Shown here one piece after another: positions 1-15,064 of a DNA stretch of 64,000 bases. The translations under genes and the position numbers were made by a program. The notes under the pieces were generated by a model that saw nothing but the letters and a program-made list of their open reading frames with translations, was not told the origin of the DNA and made no database searches. Position 1 is the first letter of the stretch, and every line of letters begins with the position of its first letter. The DNA comes from Geobacter sp. SVR (GTDB lineage: Bacteria > Desulfobacterota > Desulfuromonadia > Geobacterales > Pseudopelobacteraceae). The DNA lies in assembly GCF_016865365.1 (NCBI RefSeq), contig NZ_AP024469.1, positions 1 to 64,000 on the forward strand, given 5' to 3'.

Positions 1-59
1 TCTCCGGTCCCTGGGCCGGAAACTTCTTGTTCCATTGACTATTTTCCGACTCAAAACAA

Positions 60-68
60 TGTGGATAA
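60..68 (-). promoter_or_regulatory. DnaA box upstream of dnaA
   Basis: The plus strand reads TGTGGATAA, the exact reverse complement of the consensus TTATCCACA. It lies 33 bases before the dnaA start codon. Its position suggests autoregulation of dnaA or part of the bipartite origin; that role is inferred. Confidence 0.7.
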
Positions 69-100
69 CCATATTGACCACTTTTAATTGATGTGATTTT

Positions 101-1447
101 ATGCTCGAAGCATGGCAAAAGGCGTCTGAAAATCTGGAAAAGGTCCTGTCTGAACGCGATTACACCACGTGGATCAAACCGATCTGTTACAGCCATTGCG
201 ATGCCGATACCGTCTATCTTACCGTTCCTACCTCCTTTTTCAAGGAATGGCTGGAGGAACACTACCGTCAGGTTCTGACCGGTGCCCTATCGGTTACTGC
301 CGGTAAAAATTATGCCATCGAGCTGCTGATCGGTGAAACGGCAACCGAAACCCTGCAGCCGGAAGATCTTATCATCAAGGCTCACCAGGAACCGGAACAG
401 GTTCGAGCTGCCTCGCCCGAATCAACCTTCACCCCACTTAATTCCAAATATACGTTCGATCTGTTCGTGAGCGGCACCGGCAACCAGTTTGCCCATGCCG
501 CAGCCATGGCGGTGGCACACAATCCGGCTGATACCTATAATCCGCTGTTCATCTATGGCGGCGTGGGGCTGGGAAAAAGCCATCTGCTGAATGCCATCGG
601 CCACACCATTCGCAACAATTCTCCGGAACTTAACGTCTGCTACTGCTCCGCTGAAAAGTTCATGTACGAGATGGTCAATGCGCTGCGACAGAAACGGATG
701 GAGCAGTTCAGGTCGCGGTTCAGAAACCTTGACGTGCTGCTGGTCGACGATATCCAGTTCATCTCCGGCAAGGTAGGGACCCAGGAGGAGTTTTTCCACA
801 CCTTCAATGCCCTGTACGACCTGCATAAGCAGATAGTGATCACTTCCGACAAGTTTCCGAGGGAGATATCGGACCTGGAGGAACGTCTTCGCTCCCGGTT
901 CGAATGGGGTCTTATCGCGGACATCCAGCCCCCGGATCTGGAAACCAAGATCGCAATTTTGAAGAAAAAATCGGAAGTAACCGGCATCAAGCTCCCGGAG
1001 GATGTGATTTATTTCCTGGCTTCCAGCGATACCCGCAATATCAGGGAACTGGAGGGCATGCTGATCAGGTTGGGTGCCTACAGCAGCCTGCAAAGCATTC
1101 CCATTACTCTGGATATGGCCAAGGAGAGCCTGAAGGATATTCTCGGCGACCGCCGGAAAGAAGTCACGGTAGAACTGATTCAGAAGGTGGTGGCAGAACA
1201 GTTGGGCCTCAAGGTGGGAGACATGAAATCCAACAAGAGGCTCAAAAACCTTGTAGAGGCGCGTCAGATCGCCATCTGGTTATGCCGGGACATGACCAAG
1301 GCTTCCTATCCCGATATCGGTGCAAAATTCGGAGGCAAAGATCATTCGACCGTCATATATGCCGCCAAAAAGATCGACCAGGCCCTGAAGGAAGATTCAC
1401 GGCTGTTTAAAACCATTAATGATATAAAGCAGCAGTTGCTCAAATAG
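101..1447 (+). CDS. dnaA: Chromosomal replication initiator DnaA
   Basis: DnaA binds DnaA boxes at the origin and, as the ATP form, melts the duplex and loads the DnaB helicase. The 448 residues match the family length. An N-terminal helicase-interaction domain (about 1-90) is followed by a short linker and the AAA+ domain, with Walker A GGVGLGKS at 153-160 and Walker B DVLLVDDIQF at 211-220. The C-terminal DNA-binding domain carries the signature DHSTVIYAAKKI. The ATG at 101 has an in-frame stop just upstream (TGA at 89-91), so the start cannot lie much further out, although no clear ribosome-binding site precedes it. dnaN follows after 279 bases containing more DnaA boxes. Confidence 0.98.
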   Translation: MLEAWQKASENLEKVLSERDYTTWIKPICYSHCDADTVYLTVPTSFFKEWLEEHYRQVLTGALSVTAGKNYAIELLIGETATETLQPEDLIIKAHQEPEQVRAASPESTFTPLNSKYTFDLFVSGTGNQFAHAAAMAVAHNPADTYNPLFIYGGVGLGKSHLLNAIGHTIRNNSPELNVCYCSAEKFMYEMVNALRQKRMEQFRSRFRNLDVLLVDDIQFISGKVGTQEEFFHTFNALYDLHKQIVITSDKFPREISDLEERLRSRFEWGLIADIQPPDLETKIAILKKKSEVTGIKLPEDVIYFLASSDTRNIRELEGMLIRLGAYSSLQSIPITLDMAKESLKDILGDRRKEVTVELIQKVVAEQLGLKVGDMKSNKRLKNLVEARQIAIWLCRDMTKASYPDIGAKFGGKDHSTVIYAAKKIDQALKEDSRLFKTINDIKQQLLK

Positions 1448-1726
1448 AGGAGTTATAAACACGCTGTAGACTGCGTAACAACCGGCTTTCCGGCATGTAT
1501 CGGTTCGTCTTGATGAGAAAGCCTGTGAATAGAGTTGTGAATAACTGTGCATAATACAGGTGGTGTGGATAACCGTCATTCCACGGATCATTCCATCAAC
1601 ATGCCTGTCAAAGAAAATCGTTTTTGCTTTCGATAATTTGGAACGTTATCACCAAATACACAGCCCCTACAACAACAACCAAGATTTTTAAATTCAATAT
1701 ATGAAATAATAGGTGAGGAGGAAAAT
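1448..1726. other. oriC: Probable origin of replication (oriC), dnaA-dnaN intergenic region
   Basis: This 279-base noncoding gap follows dnaA. It holds a cluster of DnaA-box-like sequences in one orientation at 1524-1572, then an AT-rich tract from about 1605 to 1712 that ends in a very A+T-rich stretch at 1682-1712, as expected for an unwinding element. A dnaA-dnaN gap with clustered boxes and an AT-rich element is the common bacterial arrangement. The exact origin limits are inferred. Confidence 0.7.
1524..1572 (-). promoter_or_regulatory. Cluster of DnaA boxes
   Basis: Four sites read in the same orientation on the plus strand: TGTGAATAG (1524-1532, two mismatches), TGTGAATAA (1536-1544, one mismatch), TGTGCATAA (1546-1554, one mismatch) and TGTGGATAA (1564-1572, perfect). 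The 10-12 base spacings between the first three place them on nearly the same helical face, which would favour cooperative DnaA binding. Confidence 0.7.
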
Positions 1727-2848
1727 ATGGAATTCAGAATCGACAAGGAAGTATTCCTCAAGTCATTGCAGAAGATTCAGGGCATCGTTGAAAAACGCAC
1801 CTCTATGCCTATCCTTTCCAATGCACTGCTGGAAGCGACGGAATCCACCCTGCTCGTTACGGCGACCGACCTGGAAGTAGGAATGAAGAGCAGTTACCCG
1901 GCAGACATCGTGTCGCCCGGCAAAATCACCGTCGGTGCCAAAAAACTTTACGAAATCGTCAAGGAACTCCCCAACCAGCTCATTACCTTCGCCACAAAGG
2001 ACAACGACTGGGTGGAGATTAAATGCGGCAAAGTCCATTTCAACATCGTGGGACTGTCACCGGAAGAATTTCCGTATTTTCCGGCTGTAAAGGAAGAAAA
2101 CCTTTTCGAGATCGAGAACACTCTCCTGAAGGATATGATTGAAAAGACCTCCTACGCCATCTGCAACGACGATACAAAATACAATCTGAACGGCCTGTTC
2201 ACCAAGGTGGAACCGGCAGCAGACGGCTCCCAGACCCTGAAGATGGTGGCAACCGACGGACATCGCCTCTCCATAGCCAACGGCGCGCTGAAGGGAACAG
2301 CCGGCCCGGAACTCCTCAAAGGGGTAATCCTTCCGAAAAAAGGCATTTACGAACTCAAGAAAATCACCGAAGAAGACAGCGGCAATCTGCTGTTCGGCTT
2401 CATGGAAAACAGCGCCGTCATCAAGCGGGGCGATTCCTACATGGTGATGCGCCTGGTGGACGGTGAATTTCCCGATTACAACCGTGTCATACCGACTGCC
2501 AACGACCGGGTGGTCACGGTCAACAAAGAGGCTTTCACTCATTCCATCCGCAGGATGGCCATTCTCTCCAGTGAAAAGTTCAAAGGCATCATGCTGGAGA
2601 TTTCGGCATCCAGCATCAAGATCTCGTCCAGCAATCCGGAACTGGGTGATGCCATGGAAGAGATAGATGTGGTCTATGGCGGAGAACCGCTGGCAGTGCG
2701 GTTCAATGCTCGTTATCTGCTGGATGTTCTGGCAGTGGCCGAAACAGAGGCCATAGAAATGAAATTCCGGGACGAGTTGTCACCTTCCATCATCGTACCG
2801 GAAAAATCCGACAGCTTCCTGGCAGTGATCATGCCCATGAGGCTATAG
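1727..2848 (+). CDS. dnaN: DNA polymerase III beta sliding clamp
   Basis: DnaN forms the dimeric ring that tethers DNA polymerase III to the template and recruits repair polymerases and the Hda-type regulator. The 373 residues match the three-domain clamp. It starts MEFRIDKEVFLKSLQ and ends in the usual hydrophobic C-terminus, AVIMPMRL. A strong ribosome-binding site (GGAGGA) sits a few bases before the ATG. recF follows after only 9 bases, so dnaN, recF and gyrB probably share a transcript. Confidence 0.98.
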   Translation: MEFRIDKEVFLKSLQKIQGIVEKRTSMPILSNALLEATESTLLVTATDLEVGMKSSYPADIVSPGKITVGAKKLYEIVKELPNQLITFATKDNDWVEIKCGKVHFNIVGLSPEEFPYFPAVKEENLFEIENTLLKDMIEKTSYAICNDDTKYNLNGLFTKVEPAADGSQTLKMVATDGHRLSIANGALKGTAGPELLKGVILPKKGIYELKKITEEDSGNLLFGFMENSAVIKRGDSYMVMRLVDGEFPDYNRVIPTANDRVVTVNKEAFTHSIRRMAILSSEKFKGIMLEISASSIKISSSNPELGDAMEEIDVVYGGEPLAVRFNARYLLDVLAVAETEAIEMKFRDELSPSIIVPEKSDSFLAVIMPMRL

Positions 2849-2857
2849 CCGGGAAAC

Positions 2858-6371
<3,514 letters not shown>

Positions 6372-6428
6372 AGTCAACACCATTGTTAATTTACATTTAT
6401 TCTTTTCACCGGATATAACGAGGAAGCG

Positions 6429-8956
<2,528 letters not shown>

Positions 8957-8963
<7 letters not shown>

Positions 8964-8996
8964 GGTTAAGGTTGAGAAAAAACTTAACCTTAACCT
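8957..8996. repeat. Inverted TTAAGG/TTAACC hexamer repeat at the gyrA 3' end
   Basis: AGGTTAAGGTTAAG (8957-8970) is the perfect reverse complement of CTTAACCTTAACCT (8983-8996), a 14-bp stem with a 12-base A-rich loop. The gyrA stop codon (8961-8963) is inside the left arm. No T-run follows on the plus strand, so it is not a classical intrinsic terminator. A related sequence pair flanks the terminator after pit (29050-29167). Confidence 0.85.
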
Positions 8997-9011
8997 CAAG
9001 CTGTCTTTCAG

Positions 9012-10592
9012 ATGACCAGACCCTTCAAGATCGATAAAAGTCTCCGGGAACGGCGCCGTATCATACGGCTGCTGGACTTCCTCAAACGGGACGACCTGAC
9101 CACGGAGCAGATGGAGCGCATCGGCAAACGCCTGCAGAAGTCGGGGCGACGCGCGCTGCGGCCGCTGGTACGCAAGTTGTGGCAGGAGAAGAGCGGCACA
9201 GCCATCTACCGCTATACCTGCATGCTCGATTTCTTCGACGACGCCGGTTGGCTCGACCAGCTCGTGCAGATCACCCTCAAGCGCACCGACCTGGAGGAGG
9301 CGGGGCGGCTGGCCCTGCTGGACGCCCTGCAGGACTACGGCATCGATGTCACCGCACCCCCCTTTGCCGCCATGACCGGTTACGGCGCCCCCACCATAGA
9401 GGGTTTCGTGCAGGATTGCCTGCATGACGGCGAGCGGGGACTGGTGCGTTTCATGGACCTGTTCCTGGATGCCGCCGATGAAATCCGTGAGCGGATGATC
9501 CGCTGCCTGTCCGAGGCGGGCACACCCGACGCGGTGGCGCTCCTGGAGATCCTGATCTCCTTCGAGCGGCCCGAGGTGGTCCGCGAAGCGATCGTTACGC
9601 TGGGAAGGATCAAAAGCGGCTTCTCCCTCGGCGTTCTCAACAAGGCCGAACGCCGGCACGAAGGGGAGATGGCCGAACTGATCCGGCGCACCATTCGCCG
9701 GCTTTCGTTCCTGGGCATCAGGGAGCCCCGGGAACTGCCCCAGTCATACCCGGTGCCGCTTCCCTTCCATCAAGTGCAGATCGGCCCGATCGATGTCTAC
9801 GGCTCCCGGTCGGTGCTGTTTTCCTGGCAGTTGGAGGACGGCAGCTTTGCCGCACTGCTGCTTCTGGCCGGAGAGTCGGAGGGGCTGATCAATGCCTTGA
9901 GCTATCGCATGCAGAACGAGCGGGAGTACCAGACGGTACTGCGAGAGGTGACGGCCGGAGAGTCGCTGTCGGAGGTCGATTCCGGTTACGCTCTGGCAGT
10001 GTTGCGGGATGCGCTGCACCACAGCCGCGAGCAGGGCTACTACCTGCCCCCCGACTTCTATGTCGACATGCGCCTGTTCAGCCCCGATGCCCTGCGGCCC
10101 GAAGCCTACGTACCCCGTTTCAGCATGGCCCACCTGGAAGGGATAGCGGAACGGATCCCGCGCTACGTTGCCCGCAGCAACGAGCTTCTCGATTGCGCCG
10201 GTCTGGAGGGATGGCTCCTGTCCGAGCCGGCGGTCTACGACGCGGCCGAGCGGCTGGATGAGCTGGGAAAGAATACGCCAGACGGCGTGCTCTCCGAGGC
10301 TGAGCTGGAATCCGAACTGGCCGACTTCTGCGCCACGTTGATCAAGCCTCGCCGGGCGGAGATCATCAAGCGCCTGCTGCTGACGGCAGATTACATGCAG
10401 CAGACCGGCAGCGAAGAAACACAGGTGCAGCACGTCCTGGCCACGGCCCTGAGCCTGGTGGGGGGCTTTCTGCCCGAGGTGCGCCATCCCTTTATCCGGC
10501 GGTTGATCCTGGACAGCATCGAGGCGGCGCGGCAGGCAATCAGCGACGGCTATGATCTGAGACAGGAGGAAGGCTATGACGATGAGGACTAG
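9012..10592 (+). CDS. HEAT-repeat-like protein of unknown function
   Basis: This 526-residue protein has no signal peptide or membrane segment. Residues about 1-230 are a run of helical hairpins rich in Leu, Ala and Arg, for example ALRPLVRKLWQEKS, RLALLDALQDYG and EVVREAIVTLGRIKSG, as in HEAT-like alpha-solenoids. The rest is mixed and unrecognised, ending acidic (EEGYDDED). It overlaps gpsA by 17 bases and follows gyrA after the hexamer repeat, so it is likely cotranscribed with gpsA and ispF. Solenoids of this kind usually bind proteins, so a scaffolding role is a guess. The plus-strand start ATGACCAGACCC has only weak ribosome-binding support. Confidence 0.8.
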   Translation: MTRPFKIDKSLRERRRIIRLLDFLKRDDLTTEQMERIGKRLQKSGRRALRPLVRKLWQEKSGTAIYRYTCMLDFFDDAGWLDQLVQITLKRTDLEEAGRLALLDALQDYGIDVTAPPFAAMTGYGAPTIEGFVQDCLHDGERGLVRFMDLFLDAADEIRERMIRCLSEAGTPDAVALLEILISFERPEVVREAIVTLGRIKSGFSLGVLNKAERRHEGEMAELIRRTIRRLSFLGIREPRELPQSYPVPLPFHQVQIGPIDVYGSRSVLFSWQLEDGSFAALLLLAGESEGLINALSYRMQNEREYQTVLREVTAGESLSEVDSGYALAVLRDALHHSREQGYYLPPDFYVDMRLFSPDALRPEAYVPRFSMAHLEGIAERIPRYVARSNELLDCAGLEGWLLSEPAVYDAAERLDELGKNTPDGVLSEAELESELADFCATLIKPRRAEIIKRLLLTADYMQQTGSEETQVQHVLATALSLVGGFLPEVRHPFIRRLILDSIEAARQAISDGYDLRQEEGYDDED

Positions 10593-11595
10593 CCGGGAAC
10601 GGGTTGCCGTGATCGGCGGCGGCAGCTGGGGTACGGCCCTGGCCCATGTACTGGCGGGGAACGGGCATGACACGGTACTGTGGGTCTACGAACAGGATCT
10701 GGCGGCCGAGATGAGTTCCACCCGTGTCAACTCGCTCTACCTGCCCGGCTTCACGCTTGATCCCGCCCTGGCCGTCACCGGTAGTCTGCCGGAGGCGCTG
10801 GCGGACCGCACGATGATCATCCTGGTGACGCCGGTACAGGTCATGCGCAGCGTGTTGTCACAGGCCGCAGCGCTGGTCGGTCCCGGAACCATACTGGTGA
10901 ATGCCTCCAAAGGCATCGAGCTGGGCACCCTGAACACCGTCTCCCAGATCTGCAGCGAGCTGTTGGGTGAGGCCGCGCTGGAAGGCTATGTTGCTCTTTC
11001 GGGTCCCACATTCGCCCGTGAAGTGGCAGCCGGACTACCGTCGCTGATCGTGGCCGCCTCCCGCAGCGAGCAGTGCGCCCGCCGGGTGCAGGCGGCATTC
11101 AGCAATCCCGTCTTCCGGGCCTACACCAACAGCGACGTGATCGGCGTCGAACTGGGAGGGGCAGTCAAAAACGTGATCGCCATTGCCGCCGGCATCTGCG
11201 ATGGTCTCGGATTCGGCCACAACGCCCGGGCAGCCCTGATTACCCGCGGATTGTCGGAGATGAACCGGCTGGGACTGGCCATGGGAGCCCAACACGCCAC
11301 CTTTGCCGGACTGGCAGGCATGGGGGACCTGGTGCTGACCTGCACCGGCGACCTCTCCCGCAACCGCACGGTGGGATACAAGCTGGGACAGGGCATGCGG
11401 CTGGCCGATATCCTGGCTGAAATGCGCATGGTGGCCGAGGGAATCAAAACGTCGGAATCGGTCTATCAATTGGCCTGCCGGTTGGGGGTAGAGATGCCGA
11501 TTGTGGAGAAGGTCTTCCAGATCCTCCACGAGGACAAGCCTGCCAAACAGGCGGTCAGCGAGCTGATGGCGCGGGATCTGAAGGCGGAGATGTAA
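10576..11595 (+). CDS. gpsA: NAD(P)-dependent glycerol-3-phosphate dehydrogenase
   Basis: GpsA reduces dihydroxyacetone phosphate to sn-glycerol 3-phosphate, the backbone for phospholipid synthesis, in the cytoplasm. The 339 residues match the family. The N-terminus has the Rossmann motif [10 protein letters not shown], then NASKGIE and SGPTFA. The catalytic-lysine segment [16 protein letters not shown] leads into the conserved helix [21 protein letters not shown] lies 5 bases before the ATG at 10576, which supports this start over the ATG at 10582. It overlaps the HEAT gene and is 10 bases from ispF. Confidence 0.97.
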   Translation: MTMRTSRERVAVIGGGSWGTALAHVLAGNGHDTVLWVYEQDLAAEMSSTRVNSLYLPGFTLDPALAVTGSLPEALADRTMIILVTPVQVMRSVLSQAAALVGPGTILVNASKGIELGTLNTVSQICSELLGEAALEGYVALSGPTFAREVAAGLPSLIVAASRSEQCARRVQAAFSNPVFRAYTNSDVIGVELGGAVKNVIAIAAGICDGLGFGHNARAALITRGLSEMNRLGLAMGAQHATFAGLAGMGDLVLTCTGDLSRNRTVGYKLGQGMRLADILAEMRMVAEGIKTSESVYQLACRLGVEMPIVEKVFQILHEDKPAKQAVSELMARDLKAEM

Positions 11596-11605
11596 TGGGG
11601 GAACG

Positions 11606-12079
11606 ATGCGCATAGGACACGGATACGACGTCCACCGGCTTGTGGAGGAGAGGAAGCTGATCATCGGCGGGGTGGAGATCCCCTGGGAGAAGGGGTTGTT
11701 GGGGCATTCCGATGCCGATGTCCTCCTGCACGCCATCAGCGATGCCATACTGGGGGCCATCGGTGAAGGGGACATCGGCAAGCATTTTCCCGATACCGAT
11801 CCGGCCTTCAAGGGGGCCGACAGCCTGAAGCTGCTGGAGCATGTCGGTCGATTGGCCGCCGAGCGCGGCTATCGTCTCGGCAACCTAGATGCCACCATCA
11901 TTGCCCAGCGACCCAAGATGGCCCCGCACATTCCGCAGATGCGGGCCAATATCGCCCGGGTGCTCGGTGCAGAGGCCGGGCAGGTCAACGTCAAGGCCAC
12001 CACCGAGGAGGGGCTCGGCTTTTCAGGCCGCGGCGAAGGAATCTCATCCCACGCGGTAGTGATCATGATGCCTGTGTAG
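11606..12079 (+). CDS. ispF: 2-C-methyl-D-erythritol 2,4-cyclodiphosphate synthase
   Basis: IspF cyclises CDP-methylerythritol 2-phosphate to MEcPP with release of CMP in the non-mevalonate isoprenoid pathway. The 157 residues match the trimeric enzyme. The metal-binding Asp and His of GHGYDVHRL at the N-terminus and the following [12 protein letters not shown] are present. The C-terminus has [15 protein letters not shown]. It is the last gene of the likely HEAT-gpsA-ispF unit, which ends at the bidirectional terminator at 12107-12146. Confidence 0.97.
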   Translation: MRIGHGYDVHRLVEERKLIIGGVEIPWEKGLLGHSDADVLLHAISDAILGAIGEGDIGKHFPDTDPAFKGADSLKLLEHVGRLAAERGYRLGNLDATIIAQRPKMAPHIPQMRANIARVLGAEAGQVNVKATTEEGLGFSGRGEGISSHAVVIMMPV

Positions 12080-12106
12080 CGCGTCAGCTGTGCAGTACGG
12101 AAAAAC

Positions 12107-12146
12107 AAAAAGACCAGCGATGGATTCATTCCGCGCTGGTCTTTTT
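12107..12146. terminator. Bidirectional intrinsic terminator between ispF and dnaJ
   Basis: AAAAAGACCAGCG (12107-12119) pairs perfectly with CGCTGGTCTTTTT (12134-12146), a 13-bp stem with a 14-base loop. The T-run on one strand and A-run on the other let it serve both convergent genes. Confidence 0.9.
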
Positions 12147-12176
12147 GGTTCGTAAAGCGCTGCTGCCTCGGCCGAA

Positions 12177-13073
12177 TCACAGCCCCTTTTTGTTCAGTTC
12201 TTCCACCAGGCGTTTTTGCTCGGCGTTCAGGTTCTCCGGTATGCGCACGGTAACCTTCACGAACAGATCCCCCTTGGTGTTCGAACCGACCGGTTTGACG
12301 CCGAAACCCTTCAGACGGATCTTGGTCCCCGGCTGGATGCCGGCCGGCACCTTGATGCGCTTGTCCCCTTCCAGAGTAGGCACATCCAGGGATGTGCCCA
12401 GACAGGCGGCACTGAAAGGAATGGGGCGTTCCACGAAGAGATCGCCGCCATCCCGGGTAAAGACCGGGTCGGGCAGCACCCGGATGATCAGGTACAGGTC
12501 GCCGGCCGGACCGCCACCCTCACCCTGACCCCCCTTGCCGGCAATGCGGATCTTGCTGCCGTTGTCCACCCCTGCCGGGATCTTGACCTTGATCTCCTCG
12601 CGGCTGCCGTTGCGTCGGAAGGCGACGACTTTCTCCGCGCCGCTCACCGCGTCACGGAAGCTGACATCGGTCTCCATTTCCAGGTCGCCCCCCTTCTGAG
12701 GGCCTGCACGGAAGCCTCCCCGGCCCCCCCGACCGAAGGCGCCGCCGAACAGGCGTGAGAAGATGTCTTCTCCTCCCCCCATGCCCATGTCCCTGAAGGT
12801 GCCGCCGAAGTCGAAATTGCGGAAGATGTCTTCCTGGCTGTACTGCTTGTGGAAACCGCTGGAACCGAAGGTGTCGTACTGTTCCTTCTTCTGCGTGTCC
12901 GAAAGCACGGCATAGGCCTCGTTGATCTCCTTGAACTTATCCTCGGCCGCCTTATCCCCCGGATTGCGGTCAGGGTGATATTTGACGGCCAACTTACGGA
13001 ATGCCTTCTTTATCTCATCGGGGGTCGCCTTTTTATCCACCCCGAGAGTCTTGTAATAATCGGTCTGAGCCAT
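12177..13073 (-). CDS. DnaJ-family co-chaperone, CbpA type (no zinc finger)
   Basis: This J-domain protein would stimulate DnaK ATP hydrolysis and deliver substrates. The 298 residues start with a J domain containing HPD at residues 33-35. A Gly/Phe-rich stretch (about 85-125, with several GRGG and GGF runs) follows, then the two C-terminal substrate-binding domains. The four CxxCxGxG zinc repeats of canonical DnaJ are absent, making it a type B/CbpA-like protein. A promoter with TTGACA and TACATT at 17-base spacing lies upstream (13109-13137). No dnaK or grpE is adjacent, and a canonical DnaJ probably exists elsewhere. Confidence 0.93.
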   Translation of the reverse strand: MAQTDYYKTLGVDKKATPDEIKKAFRKLAVKYHPDRNPGDKAAEDKFKEINEAYAVLSDTQKKEQYDTFGSSGFHKQYSQEDIFRNFDFGGTFRDMGMGGGEDIFSRLFGGAFGRGGRGGFRAGPQKGGDLEMETDVSFRDAVSGAEKVVAFRRNGSREEIKVKIPAGVDNGSKIRIAGKGGQGEGGGPAGDLYLIIRVLPDPVFTRDGGDLFVERPIPFSAACLGTSLDVPTLEGDKRIKVPAGIQPGTKIRLKGFGVKPVGSNTKGDLFVKVTVRIPENLNAEQKRLVEELNKKGL

Positions 13074-13108
13074 GCCGGCAGTGTCCTTTCCTTCTGAAAT
13101 CTAAACAA

Positions 13109-13137
13109 AATGTAAGCCCTGTTGCGGCCGGTGTCAA
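13109..13137 (-). promoter_or_regulatory. Sigma-70-type promoter for the dnaJ-family gene
   Basis: On the minus strand TTGACA (13132-13137) and TACATT (13109-13114) are separated by 17 bases, 36 bases before the start codon. The -35 box is perfect and the -10 box near consensus. Confidence 0.6.
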
Positions 13138-13176
13138 CGGAGTATCGACCCATTCATGCCCTGAAACGCAGGGGTG

Positions 13177-13205
13177 TTGACTTTGCCATAGAAAGATCGT
13201 ATTGA
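13177..13205 (+). promoter_or_regulatory. Weak candidate promoter for rmuC
   Basis: TTGACT (13177-13182) is followed after 17 bases by TATTGA (13200-13205). The -10 is poor. It is the only promoter-like pair I see on the plus strand in the 302-base gap between dnaJ and rmuC, which otherwise holds no gene. Confidence 0.3.
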
Positions 13206-13375
13206 AATAAAAGCAATTTTGGTATTCGTCACCTGCCGGCGGATGGTTGCTCGGACGCCATCTGACGGCTGCCGCATTCTGAATCCCCGCCCGGCATAAA
13301 CCACGGACAAAGGCTTTTCAGGCCCGCAGACAGGGATGCCATGGATTCGGTCCCACCAGAAACGGAGTTCCCCTC

Positions 13376-15037
13376 GTGGAAATAGCAGTCTTTGCAGCAG
13401 GTCTGGCAGCAGGTCTCGCAGTTGCCGGTGTATTTCTGAAAAAGCGCCTGAGCGATGCCGTGAGGCTGGCCCGTGGCGAAGGGCAGGTCGAGCTTGCCTT
13501 GCTGAATGAGCGTCTCCATGGTGCCACCGAAGAGGCGGACCGCCTGCGCACCTCCCTGTCCGATTCGGAACAGCAACGGGAGCTTCTGCGGCAGTCGCTG
13601 GAGAGGTCGCGCAGCGAGTGCGCCCAGCTGTCGGAACGTGCGGGGCGTTTAACTGTCCTGGAAAACGAGCTGAAAAGCGTTGCCGCACATGCAGAGGCAC
13701 AGAGCCAGCAGGTTTCCTCCTTGCGCCAGCACCTGAGCGCTGCCCAGTCGACCCTGACAAGCAGGCTCGAAGAGATTGCCCGCCTTACCGATGAAGCCAG
13801 GGAACTCACGCTCCGGCGCGACTCCCTGCTCGTGGATCTGCAGACCCTGAATGCACGCTTTACGGAAGTATCCACCACCCTGGATGCGGAGCGCCGGCAG
13901 AACGAAGAAAAGCTGGTGTTGCTCAACGATGCCCGCGAGCAGCTTTCCAACCAGTTCAAGGCGCTGGCCAGCGAGATCCTGGAGGAGAAGGCCAAGCGTT
14001 TTACCGAGCAGAACCAGTCCAACATCGGACAGCTGCTGGAACCGCTCAAGGTCAAGCTGTCCGAGTTCCAGGGCAAGGTGGAGGAGGTCTACGTGCAGGA
14101 GGGCAAAGAGCGCAGTGCCCTGGCGGCCCAGGTCAAGCACCTGATGGACCTCAATCGGCAGCTCTCCGACGACGCCAACAACCTCACCCGTGCCCTGAAG
14201 GGCTCCAGCAAGACCCAGGGCAACTGGGGCGAAATGATCCTGGAGAAGATCCTGGAGTCATCCGGGTTGCGCAAGGGGCACGAATACGACGTGCAGGAGA
14301 GCCACACCCGCGAGGATGGCAGCCGTCTCCAGCCCGATGTGGTCATCCATCTGCCCGAGGGGCGGCACATCATTGCTGATGCAAAGGTATCGCTGATCGC
14401 CTACGAAGAGTACGTCAACGCGGACGACGACAATGGCCGGAATGCAGCCTGCAAGCGGCACATCGATTCGGTGCGGGGGCATATCAAAGGGCTGTCGGAG
14501 AAGAATTATCACGGCATCCACGGGGTGAAGTCCCTCGACTTCGTGCTGATGTTCATCCCGGTGGAACCGGCCTTCATGCTGGCCATCTCCCAGGACACCG
14601 AGCTGTGGCAGGATGCCTGGAAACGGAACGTGCTGCTGGTCAGCCCCAGCACGCTGCTGTTCGTGGTGCGCACCGTGGCCCATCTGTGGCGCCAGGAGCA
14701 GCAGAACCGCAACGCACAGGAAATCGCCCGGCGGGGAGCGGAACTGTATGATAAACTGGTGGGATTCGTGGATGATCTGAAGGGGGTCGGCTCCCGGCTG
14801 AAACAGGCCCAGGGAGAATATGACAAGGCCTATGGCAAATTCGTAGAAGGGCGCGGCAACGTCATTCGCCAGGCCGAGATGTTGAAGGCCCTGGGAGTGA
14901 AGCCGAACAAGGCCATGCCGGCCGACATGCTGGAAGCTGCCATGGAGGAGCCGGCACTGCTGCCGGGCATGCCCGCTCCAGCTGATGCCCTTTCCGGCAT
15001 GCAGCACGCGGATACGGATCGTTTACAGCCTCAATAA
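13376..15037 (+). CDS. rmuC: DNA recombination protein RmuC homologue
   Basis: RmuC-family proteins limit inversion at short inverted repeats and are predicted membrane-anchored nuclease-fold proteins. The 553 residues begin with a transmembrane segment (VFAAGLAAGLAVAGVFL, about 4-20). A long coiled coil (about 25-220, heptads rich in Leu, Glu, Arg and Gln) leads to the conserved RmuC domain (about 230-510), with KGSSKTQGNWGEMILEKIL and IIADAKVSLIAYEEY. The start is GTG at 13376 behind a modest GGAG. hemG follows 27 bases downstream, probably in the same operon. Confidence 0.95.
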   Translation: MEIAVFAAGLAAGLAVAGVFLKKRLSDAVRLARGEGQVELALLNERLHGATEEADRLRTSLSDSEQQRELLRQSLERSRSECAQLSERAGRLTVLENELKSVAAHAEAQSQQVSSLRQHLSAAQSTLTSRLEEIARLTDEARELTLRRDSLLVDLQTLNARFTEVSTTLDAERRQNEEKLVLLNDAREQLSNQFKALASEILEEKAKRFTEQNQSNIGQLLEPLKVKLSEFQGKVEEVYVQEGKERSALAAQVKHLMDLNRQLSDDANNLTRALKGSSKTQGNWGEMILEKILESSGLRKGHEYDVQESHTREDGSRLQPDVVIHLPEGRHIIADAKVSLIAYEEYVNADDDNGRNAACKRHIDSVRGHIKGLSEKNYHGIHGVKSLDFVLMFIPVEPAFMLAISQDTELWQDAWKRNVLLVSPSTLLFVVRTVAHLWRQEQQNRNAQEIARRGAELYDKLVGFVDDLKGVGSRLKQAQGEYDKAYGKFVEGRGNVIRQAEMLKALGVKPNKAMPADMLEAAMEEPALLPGMPAPADALSGMQHADTDRLQPQ

Positions 15038-15064
15038 CTCCTGGTTTCGGGAAAGGATGCGGAG